In this document: piece after piece, positions 1 through 11,999 of the stretch | How positions within the stretch are numbered: the stretch's first letter is position 1 | How the letters are laid out: each line of letters starts with the position of its first letter | From: Anniella stebbinsi | Lineage: Eukaryota; Chordata; Lepidosauria; Squamata; Anniellidae | Assembly: GCA_029215795.1 (NCBI GenBank) | Contig: JARDYH010000002.1 | Location: 270,886,310 to 270,950,309, forward strand | DNA: 64,000 nt | Reading direction: 5' to 3' | The notes under the pieces: generated by a model | Seen by the model: the letters and a program-made list of their open reading frames with translations, nothing else | What the model was told of the DNA's origin: nothing | Databases searched by the model: none | Program-made: the position numbers and the translations under genes

Positions 1-504
1 CCACTGAAATCAACATGGGATGCTCAAAAGCTTAAGAAGGAAGGGACAATAGCTATTGATTTCCTTCTTCAGCAGACTCAGTGGCATCCATGGGAGATTT
101 CACAAAACATTCATAGGAATGTTAAGTGTTGCTCTGCTGAATCATCAGTGCACCATATGGACTCACTCTGAAGCTCAGGCACCATTTCCTTAATCTGTCC
201 TACACCATTAGGGTGCTGGTTGGAAGAACTGCAAATCTTTGTTGCATGGTTCTCATTCTCCACAGACCAGAATCCTTCTGATCCTGGGAATCAGATGGCC
301 CCAGATATTCAATCCTGTGCTTCTTCCTGCTATATATGGCTCGTGGTCTGCCTCACTCCTAGCAATGCTAGACATGTGAGATTCTTACATGGGCACGCAT
401 ATTGAGGGCATTTGCAATCTTTTGTACCCTCATATAAAAACGTATGAGATTTCAGGGTTGGCAAAAGAACTGTTTTTGAGGTTATAACTATTCCTAAACC
501 ATTG

Positions 505-590
505 GTGGGCAACTTAGCCAGGATAGTGAGGAATGATGGGAGTTGCAGGCCAATTCATGTGGAGGGCCACAAGCTGCCTACCCCTGTGCT
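505..590. mobile_element. MITE of the GGTGGGCAACTT type, partial
   Basis: GGTGGGCAACTT then ATGATGGGAGTTGCAGGCC and GGAGGGCCACAAGCTGCC. Confidence 0.6.
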
Positions 591-1670
591 AAAACTTTGC
601 CTGTCTAGTCTATACCACCATGACCGCATATTCTCCACTCCATGAGTTGTAAACTAATATCTCTGCTGCCTTAGGAAGGGTGATGCCCAAGAGGAGTTCA
701 AAACGTCAACTTCTGCAATGGAAATAACGTTATCCTTAGTAATGCAGTAAAAGACAAAGAAAGTGTGTTATCTGTATACTTTGCCTTGGTTACAGGCTGG
801 ATCAAATTCTAATCTTTCCTCAAGAAAACGTTACACATCTGAAAAGGTTAGAGCATTGTGCAGGCGCTGCATAAACCTTAGGACTCCATTTTAAAATGAT
901 GTATGGATTGATTTGCTGAAACAAAACCCAGCTCGTTGTTGTCAGCAAGGTGACCTGCTGAGTCATTAGCAGCATCTGCAAATAGAACGGACTGGCCTAA
1001 TTCCTTCGCCCCTGCTCGAATTGGTGCTTACATTCAAACAGGAGAGATGTCTGGGGTCAAGCATGTCATCCGTGGTGCAGTTAAGTCATTTTAGACTCTG
1101 GACTTAATGGTCTCATGCCCCCACCCCCGCCCCAATTAGATGCTAATGTGAATTACTTCACTTTTTCCAAAATGTGATAAATGAGCCCTGCTGCTTTTGT
1201 GCCCCCACACTGCTCATTCAGCTCTGGACTTCTGCCCTAAAGCCTTGTCCTGATAACACCATTGCATGCCATCTGCCTTAGAAGTCCTATTCCATAATCC
1301 CATGTGGTTATCCAATGGTGAGGGAAAAATAACTCTGTACATGCTCAAAGACACATTTCATTATTATACCTTCACCTATTCCAGGAGTCAAACCCATGGT
1401 ATTCAATGCTGGTCTGACTTTAACCGGTAGAACTGATTTGCTTCCCAGGACGGGAAGGGGAGTGTCAAATACTTCACAGTCCACTGCATTTTCTCTGACC
1501 TTGCAAACCATAAATCGGCTAATAAGGAATGCAGCTTTCATAAATGCAATGTTAAAGCACGTGACAGGATTCTTGAGTGACATCCTTCCAAGGGGTGGGG
1601 TGGGGTTTCCATTGAGGCCCCCTCATGTGGCCCACTTTTTGCTACACTTTAACTAAAAATGGATCTAAAA
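591..1670. other. Intergenic, nothing recognised
   Basis: AT-balanced unique-looking sequence. Overlapping frames of 86-91 codons at 1308-1656 on both strands show no family similarity. Confidence 0.5.
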
Positions 1671-1776
1671 CAGCCTCCCCACAAACTGGGGCCCTCCAGA
1701 TGTTTTGGACTTCATGTCAGGAATCCTGGGATTTGTCATCCAAGACATCTGCAGGGTACCAGGTTGGGAAAGGCTG
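1671..1776. mobile_element. hAT-like MITE (CAGCCTTCCCCAACCTGG family)
   Basis: CAGCCTCCCCACAAACTGGGG ... CCAGGTTGGGAAAGGCTG, with GGCCCTCCAGATG and CATCTGCAGGG arms. Confidence 0.75.
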
Positions 1777-1852
1777 ATCTAAACCACTATTTTTAAAGCT
1801 TGGGTCGAGGGATGATCAAGCACAGCATACGTGTAGAGGAGAAAACATGGAT

Positions 1853-1935
1853 TTGGTGCTAGTGGTTCCTGCATTGTGCAAGGGTAGGACTGGATGACCT
1901 CCAAGGTACCTTCTGACTCTATACTTCTATGAACA
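1853..1935 (+). mobile_element. CR1 LINE 3' end
   Basis: GGACTGGATGACCTCCAAGG and CTTCTGACTCTATACTTCTA match the well-known CR1 3' terminus with its short terminal repeats. Confidence 0.75.
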
Positions 1936-2363
1936 TCTCAGATCCTGCTCCATATTCTCCTACCAAGCAGGGATGGTGTCAGGGGTTGGTACTTGGAAGC
2001 CCCCCCAACCCCTGCCGATCATCCTCTTCATTGTTGCTGCCTGTTTGCTCGCCCATTGATTATGAGCATCATCAGATGGGGAGAAATTGTGTTTCCCTAC
2101 CATCGCTTCCCTCCCCGCTTCTGTCCCACGATACTTCCTCTTTCTTTATGCAGGGGAAGAAAGAGGAAGTAAACAATGACCAGGTGGCCCATTCAGTGGG
2201 CATTTTTATCGCACGGCTTTTCCTGCACACAGCAGGAAACGACAGAACATTTTGTTTAAAAAAGTAAACAAACAGATTTACCGAAGTCTATTTGGTGATG
2301 GAATGGAGGCTAGAAGGAGCGGGAGAAAGAGGTGGACAGCATCATCCAAAGGACCATGAGTGG

Positions 2364-2494
2364 GGCAGGATCTACACTACTGCTTTAAAACGGTTTACAT
2401 CAGTAGTGACAACTGTTGGAGCCCAGGACACACTCCATATACAGTTTTCAAAACTTTTTCAAAGTGTCATATCTTGCTTGCTGTAGATCTGGCC
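2364..2494. mobile_element. MITE with GGCAGGATCTACAC ends, copy 1
   Basis: Ends GGCAGGATCTACACTACTGC and TGTAGATCTGGCC; the interior CAACTGTTGGAGCCC is shared with the copies at 29.9 and 38.4 kb. Confidence 0.7.
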
Positions 2495-4421
2495 TTGGGC
2501 AGTAATGAGCGTGTGGTAAAATGCTCGTCTGATGACGCTCTATTACAGAGATCATTTTGAAATGGCAGCAAACAGCGCTAAAGGACTGTGGGTGGTGACA
2601 GATTGATAAAAGATTATTGAATTTCTTGTTTTGCAATCGTCATGATGGTTGACGGTTGGCTTGATTCCCACCCACCCCTCTCCTGACTAGAGGCCACCAT
2701 TTAAACGTGTCTGTCAGTTTAGTCTGGAACCTGTCACATTTATGAGAGTGAAAGGCAAACTATGTGAATCTCCATCCCCCACCCCCAATATACCCACTGC
2801 TGAACAAATTTGTTTGCATATGGTATCTGTAAACCCTGAACTTCTTCATGCATTCGTCTCAATGTTATCAGCAATGATAGAGCGGAGCATTGTGCATTGT
2901 GCATGGAACATTGGTTATGCACTATTGCTGTTCAGTTTCACAATGCAGGGTGAGAGAGGATATTCAGGCAGGGTCACACATATGCGCACACACAAGGAGC
3001 TAGTATGCTTTGTATTATGACAGATAATAAAAATACCTGTACATTTCCATTAGAAGAGGTTTCCAAACTTTTCTTTCATGGTTTTCTAGAACATAAGACT
3101 GATTCATGAATCTAGCTCCTCTCCCATTTGCTATCCTAGGAATCCACCCTATTCCACTCACACCGAGCCGCTCTACCAATGCCAATATCTACTGCTTGCA
3201 TAGACAAATACCGAATAAACATCTTCATGGAAGCCAATCCACACCAGGATGTTATGTTCAAATGGGAAAGGAAATACTGGTGGGTAGCTGAAGGGGAGGA
3301 GAAGCACCTGTATTTAAAGGTGTGCTTTGTTGTTGGCTAATGGTACCTGAAAAACATTGGCTTGCTAAAGCTAAAAGAAACCTGATGGGAAGTAGTTGTC
3401 TAGTTAATTTGCTCATCAGCACCCAAAACTTTCAGAAAATATTTTCGACGTCAGTGTGGTTTGCTGAGGAGACCCGTAGTCTCCACCATGGAACCCTTGA
3501 ATGTTGCAGTGGATTTTGGGGCACATATTCTGAGCCAAACAAAGGGTTGGCTCCAGAACTGAGGGCCAAAGTGTCCTCTGGGGGTGGGCCTCTTCCTCCA
3601 TCATTGGGTTCTGATAGACTTACATGGCAGCAGCAGCAAACAACTCTGGCAGTACCAGTGTTCTGGGCAGTGATGTGTGGCAGGATCTAGCCACCATTTT
3701 TATTTCCCACAGTGCCCTGTGGCAACGTTATTTCTGTGCTATTGGGGAAAATGTAAATGGTGGTGAGATGCTGCTGTTCAGTGCACTGGGCTTGGGGGTG
3801 GGAATGAAGTGGGGCCAAGGCAGATGTCAGCCCCACTTCAATCTTAATGATGCAGGAGGTCTGTGATCAGATTTCCTGACTTTTAAAATAAATGTAAAGC
3901 AAATACAGAGGGCTCTGATTTAGATCAGAGCAGTGGCCCTGGAACAAGGGTCGCTTAGCTCTTTCCGTCCATACCAGTTTTCTGATCTAAGTTGCCTTAC
4001 CCCACTTGGTGGTAGCCCCATTGTGGGAAAATACAGGCATAATACAGGTAACTATATTTCCCCCACACCCCAAGCAGGGCAAATAGCTACAATTAATAGC
4101 TGTTGCAAATGCCTGTTATATTTTCATACACTCACCCCCAAAAATGTATCAGTTTTATATATCCATATCTATATAATGTAATCCTTGCGAATATAACAGG
4201 GAAAAAGGAAAAGAAAGACCATTTACAATGACATTACCAAAAATTCAACATTCATATTTTAAGTATACTCATTAGTATAAGCAGTTCATATAAAGGAACA
4301 GGTATCCAAACAAGTTTGACAACTACAGGATATATATGTTCCAATGCAGAGAGGCCAATAAGATCCTCAGACTATTGAATGACAGATGGTGGTTGTTTAT
4401 CATTTCAGGTTTGCAGTAGAA
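2495..4421. other. Intergenic, nothing recognised
   Basis: No repeat or gene was recognised. The longest frame (3322-3690, 122 codons) has no recognisable domain. Confidence 0.45.
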
Positions 4422-4543
4422 GGGCGCAAGCCTGTGCATGTTTAGACAGAAAAAAGGCCTACAACTCGCAGCATATCATAGCTGGGACATGCTGGGAGTT
4501 GTGGGCCTTTTTTTCCTGTCTAAACGTGCATAGGCTTGCGCCT
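4422..4543. mobile_element. Short hairpin MITE (GGGCGCAAGCC ends), copy 1
   Basis: Inverted arms with landmarks GTTTAGACAGAAAAAAGGCC and its complement around a short centre. Flanks GAA/TAA differ at one base. Confidence 0.8.
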
Positions 4544-5326
4544 TAAGTCTCTTTGCAACATTAGGGGCTCTCAAAATCCACTTTCACTGTCCATCTGCTA
4601 GTCCCAATGTCACAGGAATATAATTTCAAAGCACATGGGTATCCACAAGTGTCAAAGATTTCCTAAATCAAAATGAATAAGGACAATAACTTCCAACCAG
4701 TAAGATGCCACCACAGGGGCAGCTCACACCATGTGCCTCAATGGGGCATTATCCGTAACAGCATTGCCAACATCTAGCAGAGCTATCTGACCCTATTCTA
4801 GCAAGCTGCTGTTATGCACAAAACATCCAAATATATCACATTCTTGATAATTTAATCCACTGTTATGATGCCACTAAGCATGCAATCAGATTGGGGGAGG
4901 ATTGGCATTTTTTAAAAAAAATTGCATAGGGCAGCAAAAATCCAAAGCCTAGATGCAATTGCCCAGTTCCTGAAGTTCTGCATCATTCAGACCACATTCT
5001 GTGACTCAATAAATATCTGATTCATTATTATTGTCACTAATTTCCACTTTTCTTCTGGCCAGAATCACCTTCCCTCTCTGACCTCTACTAAAATTCACCG
5101 TAGTGAAAAAATATTGGCATTCCATTTTTTGTGTGCTTGTCATGCTACTTGGTTAAACATGGGAAGGTAATCACTGTAGTTCTATCATGCACTAAAAAGG
5201 AATTGTTGGTATGTTTAGAATAGTGGGGAATTTTTCTAAATCAGGTCAGGGAATACAGGAAAGGCAGATTTTACACAGTAGGAAGCCCCAAGAAAATCAC
5301 CCTACGAGGGTCCCCAGAGTATCCCA

Positions 5327-5680
5327 GGCTGCCTCTACAAGAGAGGTTTAAAGTTCTTTCAAGGCGCTTAAAAAATTTACCTCTACAAGAACGGAGCGCA
5401 AATCGGGCATAGAGGCGCGTTATCTCTCCGATTATGCGCATTATCGAATGCGCGTTAAACAGCGAGCTTTATTTTGCTCCGGCCGTTAAAGCGCATTTTG
5501 ACTATGTGAACAAGCGCTTATGCGCATTAACTACTTGTAAAGCGCATTTTGGTCATCCGTTAATGCGCTTCGCCACCTCTTGCCGCCTCTCATGCAGAGG
5601 TATTAGGTGTAAATGTGCTTCAGCGATTATGCGCATAATCGCCTAACCGGGCGCAAAAGCGAATCCTTGTAGAGGGGACC
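5327..5680 (-). mobile_element. GCGC-rich MITE, copy A (CTCTACAAG subfamily)
   Basis: A 354-bp copy with ends GGCTGCCTCTACAAG and CTTGTAGAGGGGACC. The flanking trinucleotides CCA and CTA differ at one base. The interior is built from GCGCATT/TATGCGCAT blocks shared with the copies at 21.2, 24.7, 40.1, 44.5 and 62.2 kb. Confidence 0.88.
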
Positions 5681-5882
5681 CTAGATTCTGTTCTATGGCT
5701 TACTTAGCATAATGGTTAAATCAATCCCAATCTCATTCCATCTTCTGACTAGGGTTTGACCACCAGACTTCAGACTTTACATTAACTCTGTACTTGACTT
5801 CTTTGGCCAAAATTTTATATTCAATTCAAAGAATAGGACTGGTGGAAAATTCCCTTATTTCATTGATTCTCAAAGGAATACA

Positions 5883-6313
5883 GAGCCTATCCACATTGCC
5901 TTTAAAACAACTTATATTCTGTTTAAAAACGTGTTTTTTAAAGTAATTTTATTACGTGGTAGGACACACTAAGCAGTACTTACGTTTCATAGCGACTGCT
6001 TCCTCCATTCTCAAAGTGTTCACTGGTGTATTACAGGGTTAATTCCTTGACTCTTCGTCTTTTGGTTTTGTTTTGCAGGCTGCTTGACCCGCCCACTTCT
6101 GTCTCTGTAACTCAAGCAGCCTGCAAAACAAAAACTAAAGAAGAGTCAAGGAATTAACCCTGTAATACACCAGTGAACACTTTGAGGACGGAGGAAGCAG
6201 TCACTATGAAACGTGTGTACTGCTCAATGTGTCCTACCACGTAATGAAACGCCTTTAAAAAACATGTTTTTAAACAGAATATAAGTCATTTTAAGGGCAA
6301 TGTGGATAGGCTC
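5883..6313. mobile_element. Fold-back MITE, long hairpin of about 200-bp arms
   Basis: Arms 5883-6087 and 6112-6313 are inverted with few differences around a 24-nt loop. Ends are GAGCCTATCCACATTGCC and its complement, and ACA flanks both sides (5880-5882, 6314-6316), a possible 3-bp TSD. Confidence 0.88.
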
Positions 6314-6344
6314 ACAGTGAGATATGTTACTGTTAGTTCTCACA

Positions 6345-6896
6345 GGCCATTTCTACACCAGCCTTTTCCCCTGGGAACATCCCTGGCTGCTCCTGGGGCA
6401 TCCAAATGACACACAGGGGCAGGGGAGGATGGGCACGGGTTTTCCCAGGGATAAAGAAACCCTGGAAAACCCCGATTCTTCCAGCAGTCCCAGGAATGTC
6501 CCAAGACCACGGGAGGTGTGGGTGCCAGTCCCACCTGGTGCCCACTTACTTGCAAGTAAGCAGGCCCCAGAAACAGGCACGGAGCTGCGCAGCACGGTTC
6601 CGTGCCCATCAGGGGAGGGGGTCGCAGCAATTTTGCCATCCCTGAGATGGCAGGGAGGGGGTAAGGGATGCAATTTCAGGGGTTGTTGTTTTTTTTTTTT
6701 TACTCACTTTTGTGTTGGACCACAAGTGCACTCCCAACTCCCTTTACGAAACAAAATGGCGTGTGCAACGAGCGCAACGTCCTACTTGCTTCCGGGACAT
6801 TGCACTTCTTGTTTGGAAAGAGGGGTGTGTGATCCTGCTAAGTCCGGGATCATCCCCAGGCCCTTCCTCTAAACACCTGTAGGTGTAGAAAGGGCC
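6345..6896. mobile_element. 552-bp non-autonomous DNA element (GGCCATTTCTACACC ends)
   Basis: Inverted ends GGCCATTTCTACACC and GGTGTAGAAAGGGCC, with ACA on both sides (6342-6344, 6897-6899). The interior is GC-rich with inverted GGGGATG/CATCCCC-type blocks. A 182-codon open frame across it is not credited as a gene. Confidence 0.75.
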
Positions 6897-7006
6897 ACAG
6901 AGAACTGAAGCTGGGACCTAGTGAATTGTTTAAGGCAACAAACAAACAAGATCATGCCTGATGGGAGTTACACTCTGGTCCAAGACTGGCACTCCCATGT
7001 GTAATT

Positions 7007-7095
7007 CAGTCCTAAGCATGTTTACTTGGAAGTAAATCCCACTGAGTTTAATGGGGCTTACCCCCAAGTAGGTGTGCAGAAGATTGCAGCTTTGA
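7007..7095. repeat. AAGTAAGTCCCACTGA-type dispersed repeat
   Basis: CATGTTTACTTGGAAGTAAAT, CCACTGAGTTTAATGGGGC and GTGTGCAGAAGATTGCAGC. Confidence 0.6.
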
Positions 7096-7139
7096 TGATA
7101 GCCAGCTTGTGCAGAGCAAATGCAATTTCGAGTCAGCTC

Positions 7140-7335
7140 TGATAATTATTACTATTGGTTATTTTTATAATTATTTGCATTTATATCATCATCATTTATT
7201 TGCTAAAAGGTCATCAAAGGAGTACACAGCAATCTAAAACAATAAAACCTTAAACCGTAAAAATTTTAAAATTAAAACAACATTAAAACAACCACATAAT
7301 TTAAAAGGCTAAATTGAAAAGATGTGTCTTCACAT
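7140..7335 (-). mobile_element. LINE 3' tail, diverged
   Basis: TTATTTGCATTTATATC, TCATTTATTTGC, then AAAACAATAAAACC and similar A-rich sequence. Family inferred from layout. Confidence 0.4.
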
Positions 7336-7354
7336 CTGAAAGTAATTTACACCC

Positions 7355-7530
7355 CACCTTGCTCCAAGGAGCTCAGTGTGGCATACATAGTTTTTCCTCC
7401 CTTTTATTTACACAACAACCCTGTGAAGTAGCTTAGGTTGAGAGATATAACTGGCCCAAGGTCAGCCAGTGAGCTTCATGGCTGAGTGGGAAGTTGAACC
7501 TCAGCCCCACCAACCCTTGTCCAACATCCT
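7355..7530 (-). mobile_element. CORE/MIR-like tRNA SINE, minus strand
   Basis: CACAACAACCCTGTGAAGTAG, GGCCCAAGGTCAGCCAGTGAG and GCTGAGTGGGAAGTTGAACC are the inverted CORE and B-box regions. Confidence 0.65.
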
Positions 7531-7534
7531 AACT

Positions 7535-7654
7535 CAGCCTTTCCTAAGATGATGTCTTTCAAATGTGTTGAATCAGATGTGTTGCCCATGCTGGTTGGGT
7601 ATGATGGGAGCTATAGTCCAACACATCTGGAGGGCATCAGGTTGGGAAAGGCTG
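7535..7654. mobile_element. hAT-like MITE (same family)
   Basis: CAGCCTTTCCTAAGATGATG ... TCAGGTTGGGAAAGGCTG. Confidence 0.75.
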
Positions 7655-7756
7655 CAATAACTACACCACACTGGCCCTTGTCACTGGGTATTACCACACA
7701 CAGAGACCCAAACATTAAATGGAAGTGAACTGCAAAATGTATGCTGAATGATAAGG

Positions 7757-7758
<2 letters not shown>

Positions 7759-7793
<35 letters not shown>
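7759..7793. repeat. (AG)n microsatellite
   Basis: About 17 uninterrupted AG units. Confidence 0.95.
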
Positions 7794-7796
<3 letters not shown>

Positions 7797-8439
7797 ATTT
7801 TCAGAGCGGAAAGTGTTTACATAAATCCTTTCTTCAGATTGATTTAGACTCTAGATTCTAGAGCAGTTCACAAATCATTTTCTCTGGTACAAGTGATCTT
7901 GTAAGGGGTTAATCTCAAGAACAAAGGTGGATATACCAAGGCAAGTAATAGAATGATGGGAAATTTGGGGTATTTTGTGAGGCAAGGACTGGCCCAGAGT
8001 AGTTCTAGGCAAATATTTGATCTGATTTCCTTTTGGATTATTGAGCATGGACTATTGAGCATGTGCCACATCAATATTTACCCCCCCAAGTAAGGCTGGG
8101 CCATGGATGAGTGGGGATTTAGCACTGAGTCTTTATTTATATACATCTTTCATTGTTTTTAAAAAATGGGGAAGGGAAATGGAAAAGACAGGCATTATCG
8201 TTCCTGACTTTAAAAGCTGACTTTAAAAAAGGCAGTAAAATGTTGAAATGAAGAAAGTCAATGTCTCTTTTTGTTGTTGTTGGCTTTTTCTTTTTAATTA
8301 CGGATGTAAATCACTTTACACATTAAAAAAAAGTAGTATGCAAATATTTAAATGAATACATAAATGCTGCCTTTGGTGGGAAATTCAGTCACTTCAGTAT
8401 TAGCCTGGACATATCAAGAGTGGCTGCAGGATAATGACT

Positions 8440-8650
8440 CAGGAGTCTGAGCTGGGAAATCCCCGTTTCCTGTCTCACCCCATCTACAAACTCAGTAGGG
8501 GCCACCTGGTATCTCAGCCTATGTCACCACCAGTAGCACCACTGCTCCTCCCCTACTACAGGGTTTTTGTAAGGATGATTGAAGTACTAACATAGGTTAA
8601 GTGTTTCGAACACTAAAAAAACACTATATAAATGCTGTGTATTACGATGA
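8440..8650 (+). mobile_element. CORE/MIR-like SINE
   Basis: CTACAGGGTTTTTGTAAGGAT then GTGTTTCGAACACTAAAAA and CACTATATAAATGCTG, the typical 3' half. Confidence 0.65.
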
Positions 8651-9085
8651 TGATTATGGTTAGATATTTTAATTAAGATGGTCAGGATTTCTCCTTCACC
8701 TCAATCCTATTGTGCATTTGGGAGCAGGGGTGTGGGGTGTTGGTCAAACCCTGACAAAGGTTCAACCCACTTTCCCAAGACTTGTCAAGGCATGTTGGGC
8801 TATAGTTTGGGCATGTACGGACTGCTTCAGTGACTGTTCTTCAGTCTCCACACAGCCACTGAAGGGGGAGTAAAATCAACTCGGCCTCTATAGATACAAA
8901 CCAATTTTGGGGACCACCTCTCCGTTTTAAATTTTCTTTTGAGTTCTCCCCTAGCCTGCTTGTTTTTGGAGCAGTTTAATTCAGGTTCTTTTCTTTTCAC
9001 ACACCGCACATTCAGGGCTGCCATTTCAGATTCAGCATGGGGGTGTACGTAAAAGCCCCAATGGTCCATAATATGTATCTTATTG

Positions 9086-9275
9086 GGCTTTATTCAGACA
9101 ACACGCTAAGCCATGGTTAGGCTGCTAACCCTCTTGCAGTAAATGGTTAGTGAGCGTGTTTAAACCGTAGTTATGTAGCCACCATGGTTATGAACGGTTC
9201 ACAGGACATGCTATGTCATAGTGTTTAGCTCAAAATGCTTAACCACCTTGGCTTAGTGTGTCATCTGAACGGTCA
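9086..9275. mobile_element. GGCTSAATTC-type MITE, diverged copy
   Basis: Left end GGGCTTTATTCAGACAACACGC, right end GTGTGTCATCTGAACGG; the interior has AACCATGG/CCATGGTT dyads. Boundaries approximate and no TSD established. Confidence 0.6.
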
Positions 9276-9599
9276 TTAAAACAGCAAAGAAAATATAGTA
9301 AGGGGGTGAGAAGGGGGAATTTGTGTTTTTTAAGAGTCTTTGCCTCTTTTATGCCTCCTAATAATTATAGTAATGTTATCAAAATAAGCCCATGATCAAC
9401 TCCACCGTCTTTTTAAGCAAACGGATTTATGCTTTTGACTGCACACCACCATAGGCTCAGAAATAGGTGCTTCTGAGGAACACAGTCATGGGACCTGAAA
9501 TTTGGGGCGTGGGGAGGGAGGCTCTGGCGACCTAGCTCCCTCTTGGTTTTGGCGAGTTTCATTTTACCCCCGTGGTGGCGATTTAAACCAGGTATAGCC

Positions 9600-10600
9600 A
9601 CTGAATGTGCAGTTTAGCTCACGATCTGCCTGGAGACGTGTTGCCCCGTGCCACCATGAGCAGATGGGGAAAAGGCGGTGGGGTGAGGGGCAGGAAAGCT
9701 ACCATTTCCCGCGATCGCGTTCACCAGCCTGTTTGGGTTTTGCTTTGGCGAGCATCTAGCCCGACTGAAAAGTTCTGGGGAATTCAGGAACTCGCTCCCG
9801 CCACTCTGTGTGTCAGCTAGTCTAAACAGGGCTAAACTCCTATTAGATCGAATCAATGTTTGTTTAGGCTTATCGGTAAAACGCTAATCAAGGTGAAGTC
9901 GCCACTGCACTGGCCTCGTCTTAATTTGAAATCCATTGTTACCTCCTTTCCCTTCCTGAAACACAGACTGTGAGTCAGTCAGGCCTTAACTCCTCTAAAA
10001 GGGCCATTTAAGTTTATGGAGTTTCCTTTTTTTCTGATGAAACGATCGGCTTTCTTGCAAGCCCTTCGGCTGCTTCCTTCATTAGATTTTGCCCGTCCCC
10101 TCCCCCGCTCTTATCCTTCGTTCGTGATGCAATTCCTGCAGTAATTTACACGAAAGGCCTGAGAACCCGGAAGGCGCTAGGACCTAGCGGATGTCGCCGC
10201 GTGAGCTCCCTGGCTGGTGCTGGATTGTTCGGCTGGAGCGATTAGCTGTGTGATACGTGCAGAGTTCACCGTTTGCCCGATCCTGCTCGGCCGGAGGAAT
10301 TGCAACAACGTTGCATTTATCAGCTCCCAGAAGGGGCAATCGATAGTGTGGCTCAGCGCACGCATCCAGGCTTTAGCTGGCTGACGTAAAGCAGGAGCAA
10401 TAAGAAGGCGGTCGTGTGAATGTTGTTTTTGTCAACCCGCAAATCCGCTCCATGAGCCTGCAGTGCTCAGGGTTTGTTGCCAACTCCGCGATCCGGGGGT
10501 CAATCAGTTTCAAAGCAGATGGTGGATCTGCTCTCTCACCCCACCCCCCGCCGCTTTATGTTTGGCTTGATTGTGCACCACACATGAGCCAAAGCTAATC
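9600..10600. promoter_or_regulatory. CpG-rich, repeat-free block; candidate DDIT4 upstream enhancer
   Basis: This roughly 1-kb stretch, 1.7-2.7 kb upstream of the inferred start site, lacks recognisable repeats and keeps many CpGs (CGATCGCG, GTCGCCGCG, GGTCGTGTG). It holds an exact ATF4-C/EBP composite TGATGCAAT (10125-10133), a dyad of C/EBP-like half-sites ATTGCAAC..GTTGCAT (10299-10316) and a CRE/ATF-like TGACGTAA (10382-10389). DDIT4 is a known ATF4 and C/EBP target. The short open frames here show no protein family and are discounted. Enhancer function is inferred. Confidence 0.45.
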
Positions 10601-10711
10601 GGCGGAATTAAAGTACTTCTGGGGGCGTAGGTTCTAGTGCCTTTGGGTTCTTGATCTTTGCAAAAACAGCTGTCTTGCAAAAGAATCGTTGCAGAAAACA
10701 ACAACGACGTT

Positions 10712-10800
10712 TCTTAGGGCACCTTAAAGACAAACACATTTATTCTGGCAGAAGATTTCGTGATATCTGATTAAGATATCCCAGAATAAATGTGGGTGAA
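10712..10800. repeat. Short palindromic repeat (GGCACCTTAAAGAC type)
   Basis: GGCACCTTAAAGACAAACAC, then ATTTATTCTGG and its complement CCAGAATAAAT; a related fragment occurs at about 17280-17360. Confidence 0.55.
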
Positions 10801-11486
10801 GTCTTTGTTGTTTTTGCTGCAACAACCCAAACCGGCTGCCTTTTGCAAACGGATCTTTGCCAAAACACAGTCCGCCTCTCGGAGAATCAGTTTGGCGATG
10901 GGAAAGATCAGATTATTTATTATTTAGTTGCTTAAAAATATATATATGACGTGATCTTTTAAGCAAATGCTGCTCTTGTAGCAAGACAGTACGAACCTTT
11001 TGAAATGACGGGATCGAGAGCTTCGCTCGGTCCTCCTCCACTTCATAGTTTCCACTTGAGGAGGTATACAAGTGGCAAAGCTCTGGGTTCAAATTCGAGT
11101 CGCTTGATGGCTACTGATGGCTAATTTTCCAGTTGTGCTCAGTTTGATCTTAATTTGGGACCCGATACTTAGGCCTGGAATCATTCAGTGTTTTGGAGGT
11201 GGACTGAACACTGTACGTGTGAAAGTACGTGTTTGTATATGTGATATATATTATTGCAAATCCCAATACACGTTATTGTAAGGAAGGAAGGCTCTATTGA
11301 TTTTCAGTGCAATATACAATCCACAGTGAAATGTACATGAACCCACGTATTTAATTTACATCCGATTTGGATTGTGGCTACTGAAAGTGTTTGGGCCAGG
11401 ACTGGGGTGTTGGGGCGCCCTTCCTTCCCCATTTTTGATCCTATGGGTACATGACAGCTTAATCCTAAAGATGTTTGCTCACCATG

Positions 11487-11617
11487 CAAGCCTTCCCTAA
11501 CCTGGGTCCCTTCTGATGAGTTGGACTACACCTCCCATTCCCTAGCCAGCACGTCCATTGCCACACTGGTTGGGGCTGATTGGAGTTATAGTCCATTACA
11601 TCAGGTTGGGGAAGGCT
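11487..11617. mobile_element. hAT-like MITE (same family), 0.7 kb above the DDIT4 promoter
   Basis: CAAGCCTTCCCTAACCTGGG ... CATCAGGTTGGGGAAGGCT. Confidence 0.75.
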
Positions 11618-11680
11618 AGAAGCCACACTCCGTGCCTTAGCGCTGCACCTTTACGTGAGATTTATCGCAGACATACCCCA

Positions 11681-11850
11681 AGTAGGATTTTATTGCCAAG
11701 TAAACGCGCCTGGGACAGATCTTCCGGCAGCACCGAGCACTTCTGGGCCTGCCCCGCTTCTTCTGGAATCCTATGCGGACGTTTACTTGGGAGTAAGTCC
11801 CACTGAAACTCACTGGGTATTGCAGCTGAGTAAACGTGGGCTGCAAACTG
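11681..11850. repeat. AAGTAAGTCCCACTGA-type dispersed repeat
   Basis: TTGGGAGTAAGTCCCACTGA at about 11788 is followed by AACTCACTGGG. The same motif occurs at about 7007-7095, 49100-49145, 50875-50985, 57765-57830 and 60840-60890. Confidence 0.55.
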
Positions 11851-11999
11851 CACAACCAAGACCTGCGGACTTCGGGTATAATGTCAGTCCTACTTCGAGT
11901 AGACCCATTGCAATGAACGGGAAGTCATATTGGATACAACCCACAGAGTAGATCCCTCCGTTCTCATTGAAGCTGCTGCCTGTACCCTTTCCCATCCCC

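Noticed and set aside
5300..5690. GCGCATT blocks as a CRISPR-like or satellite array
   Set aside because: Units are irregular and in both orientations within a bounded element with TSDs; the genome is eukaryotic.
6324..6872. A 182-codon frame and several overlapping antisense frames
   Set aside because: They fall almost wholly within a GC-rich non-autonomous DNA element with inverted ends; no protein family recognised.
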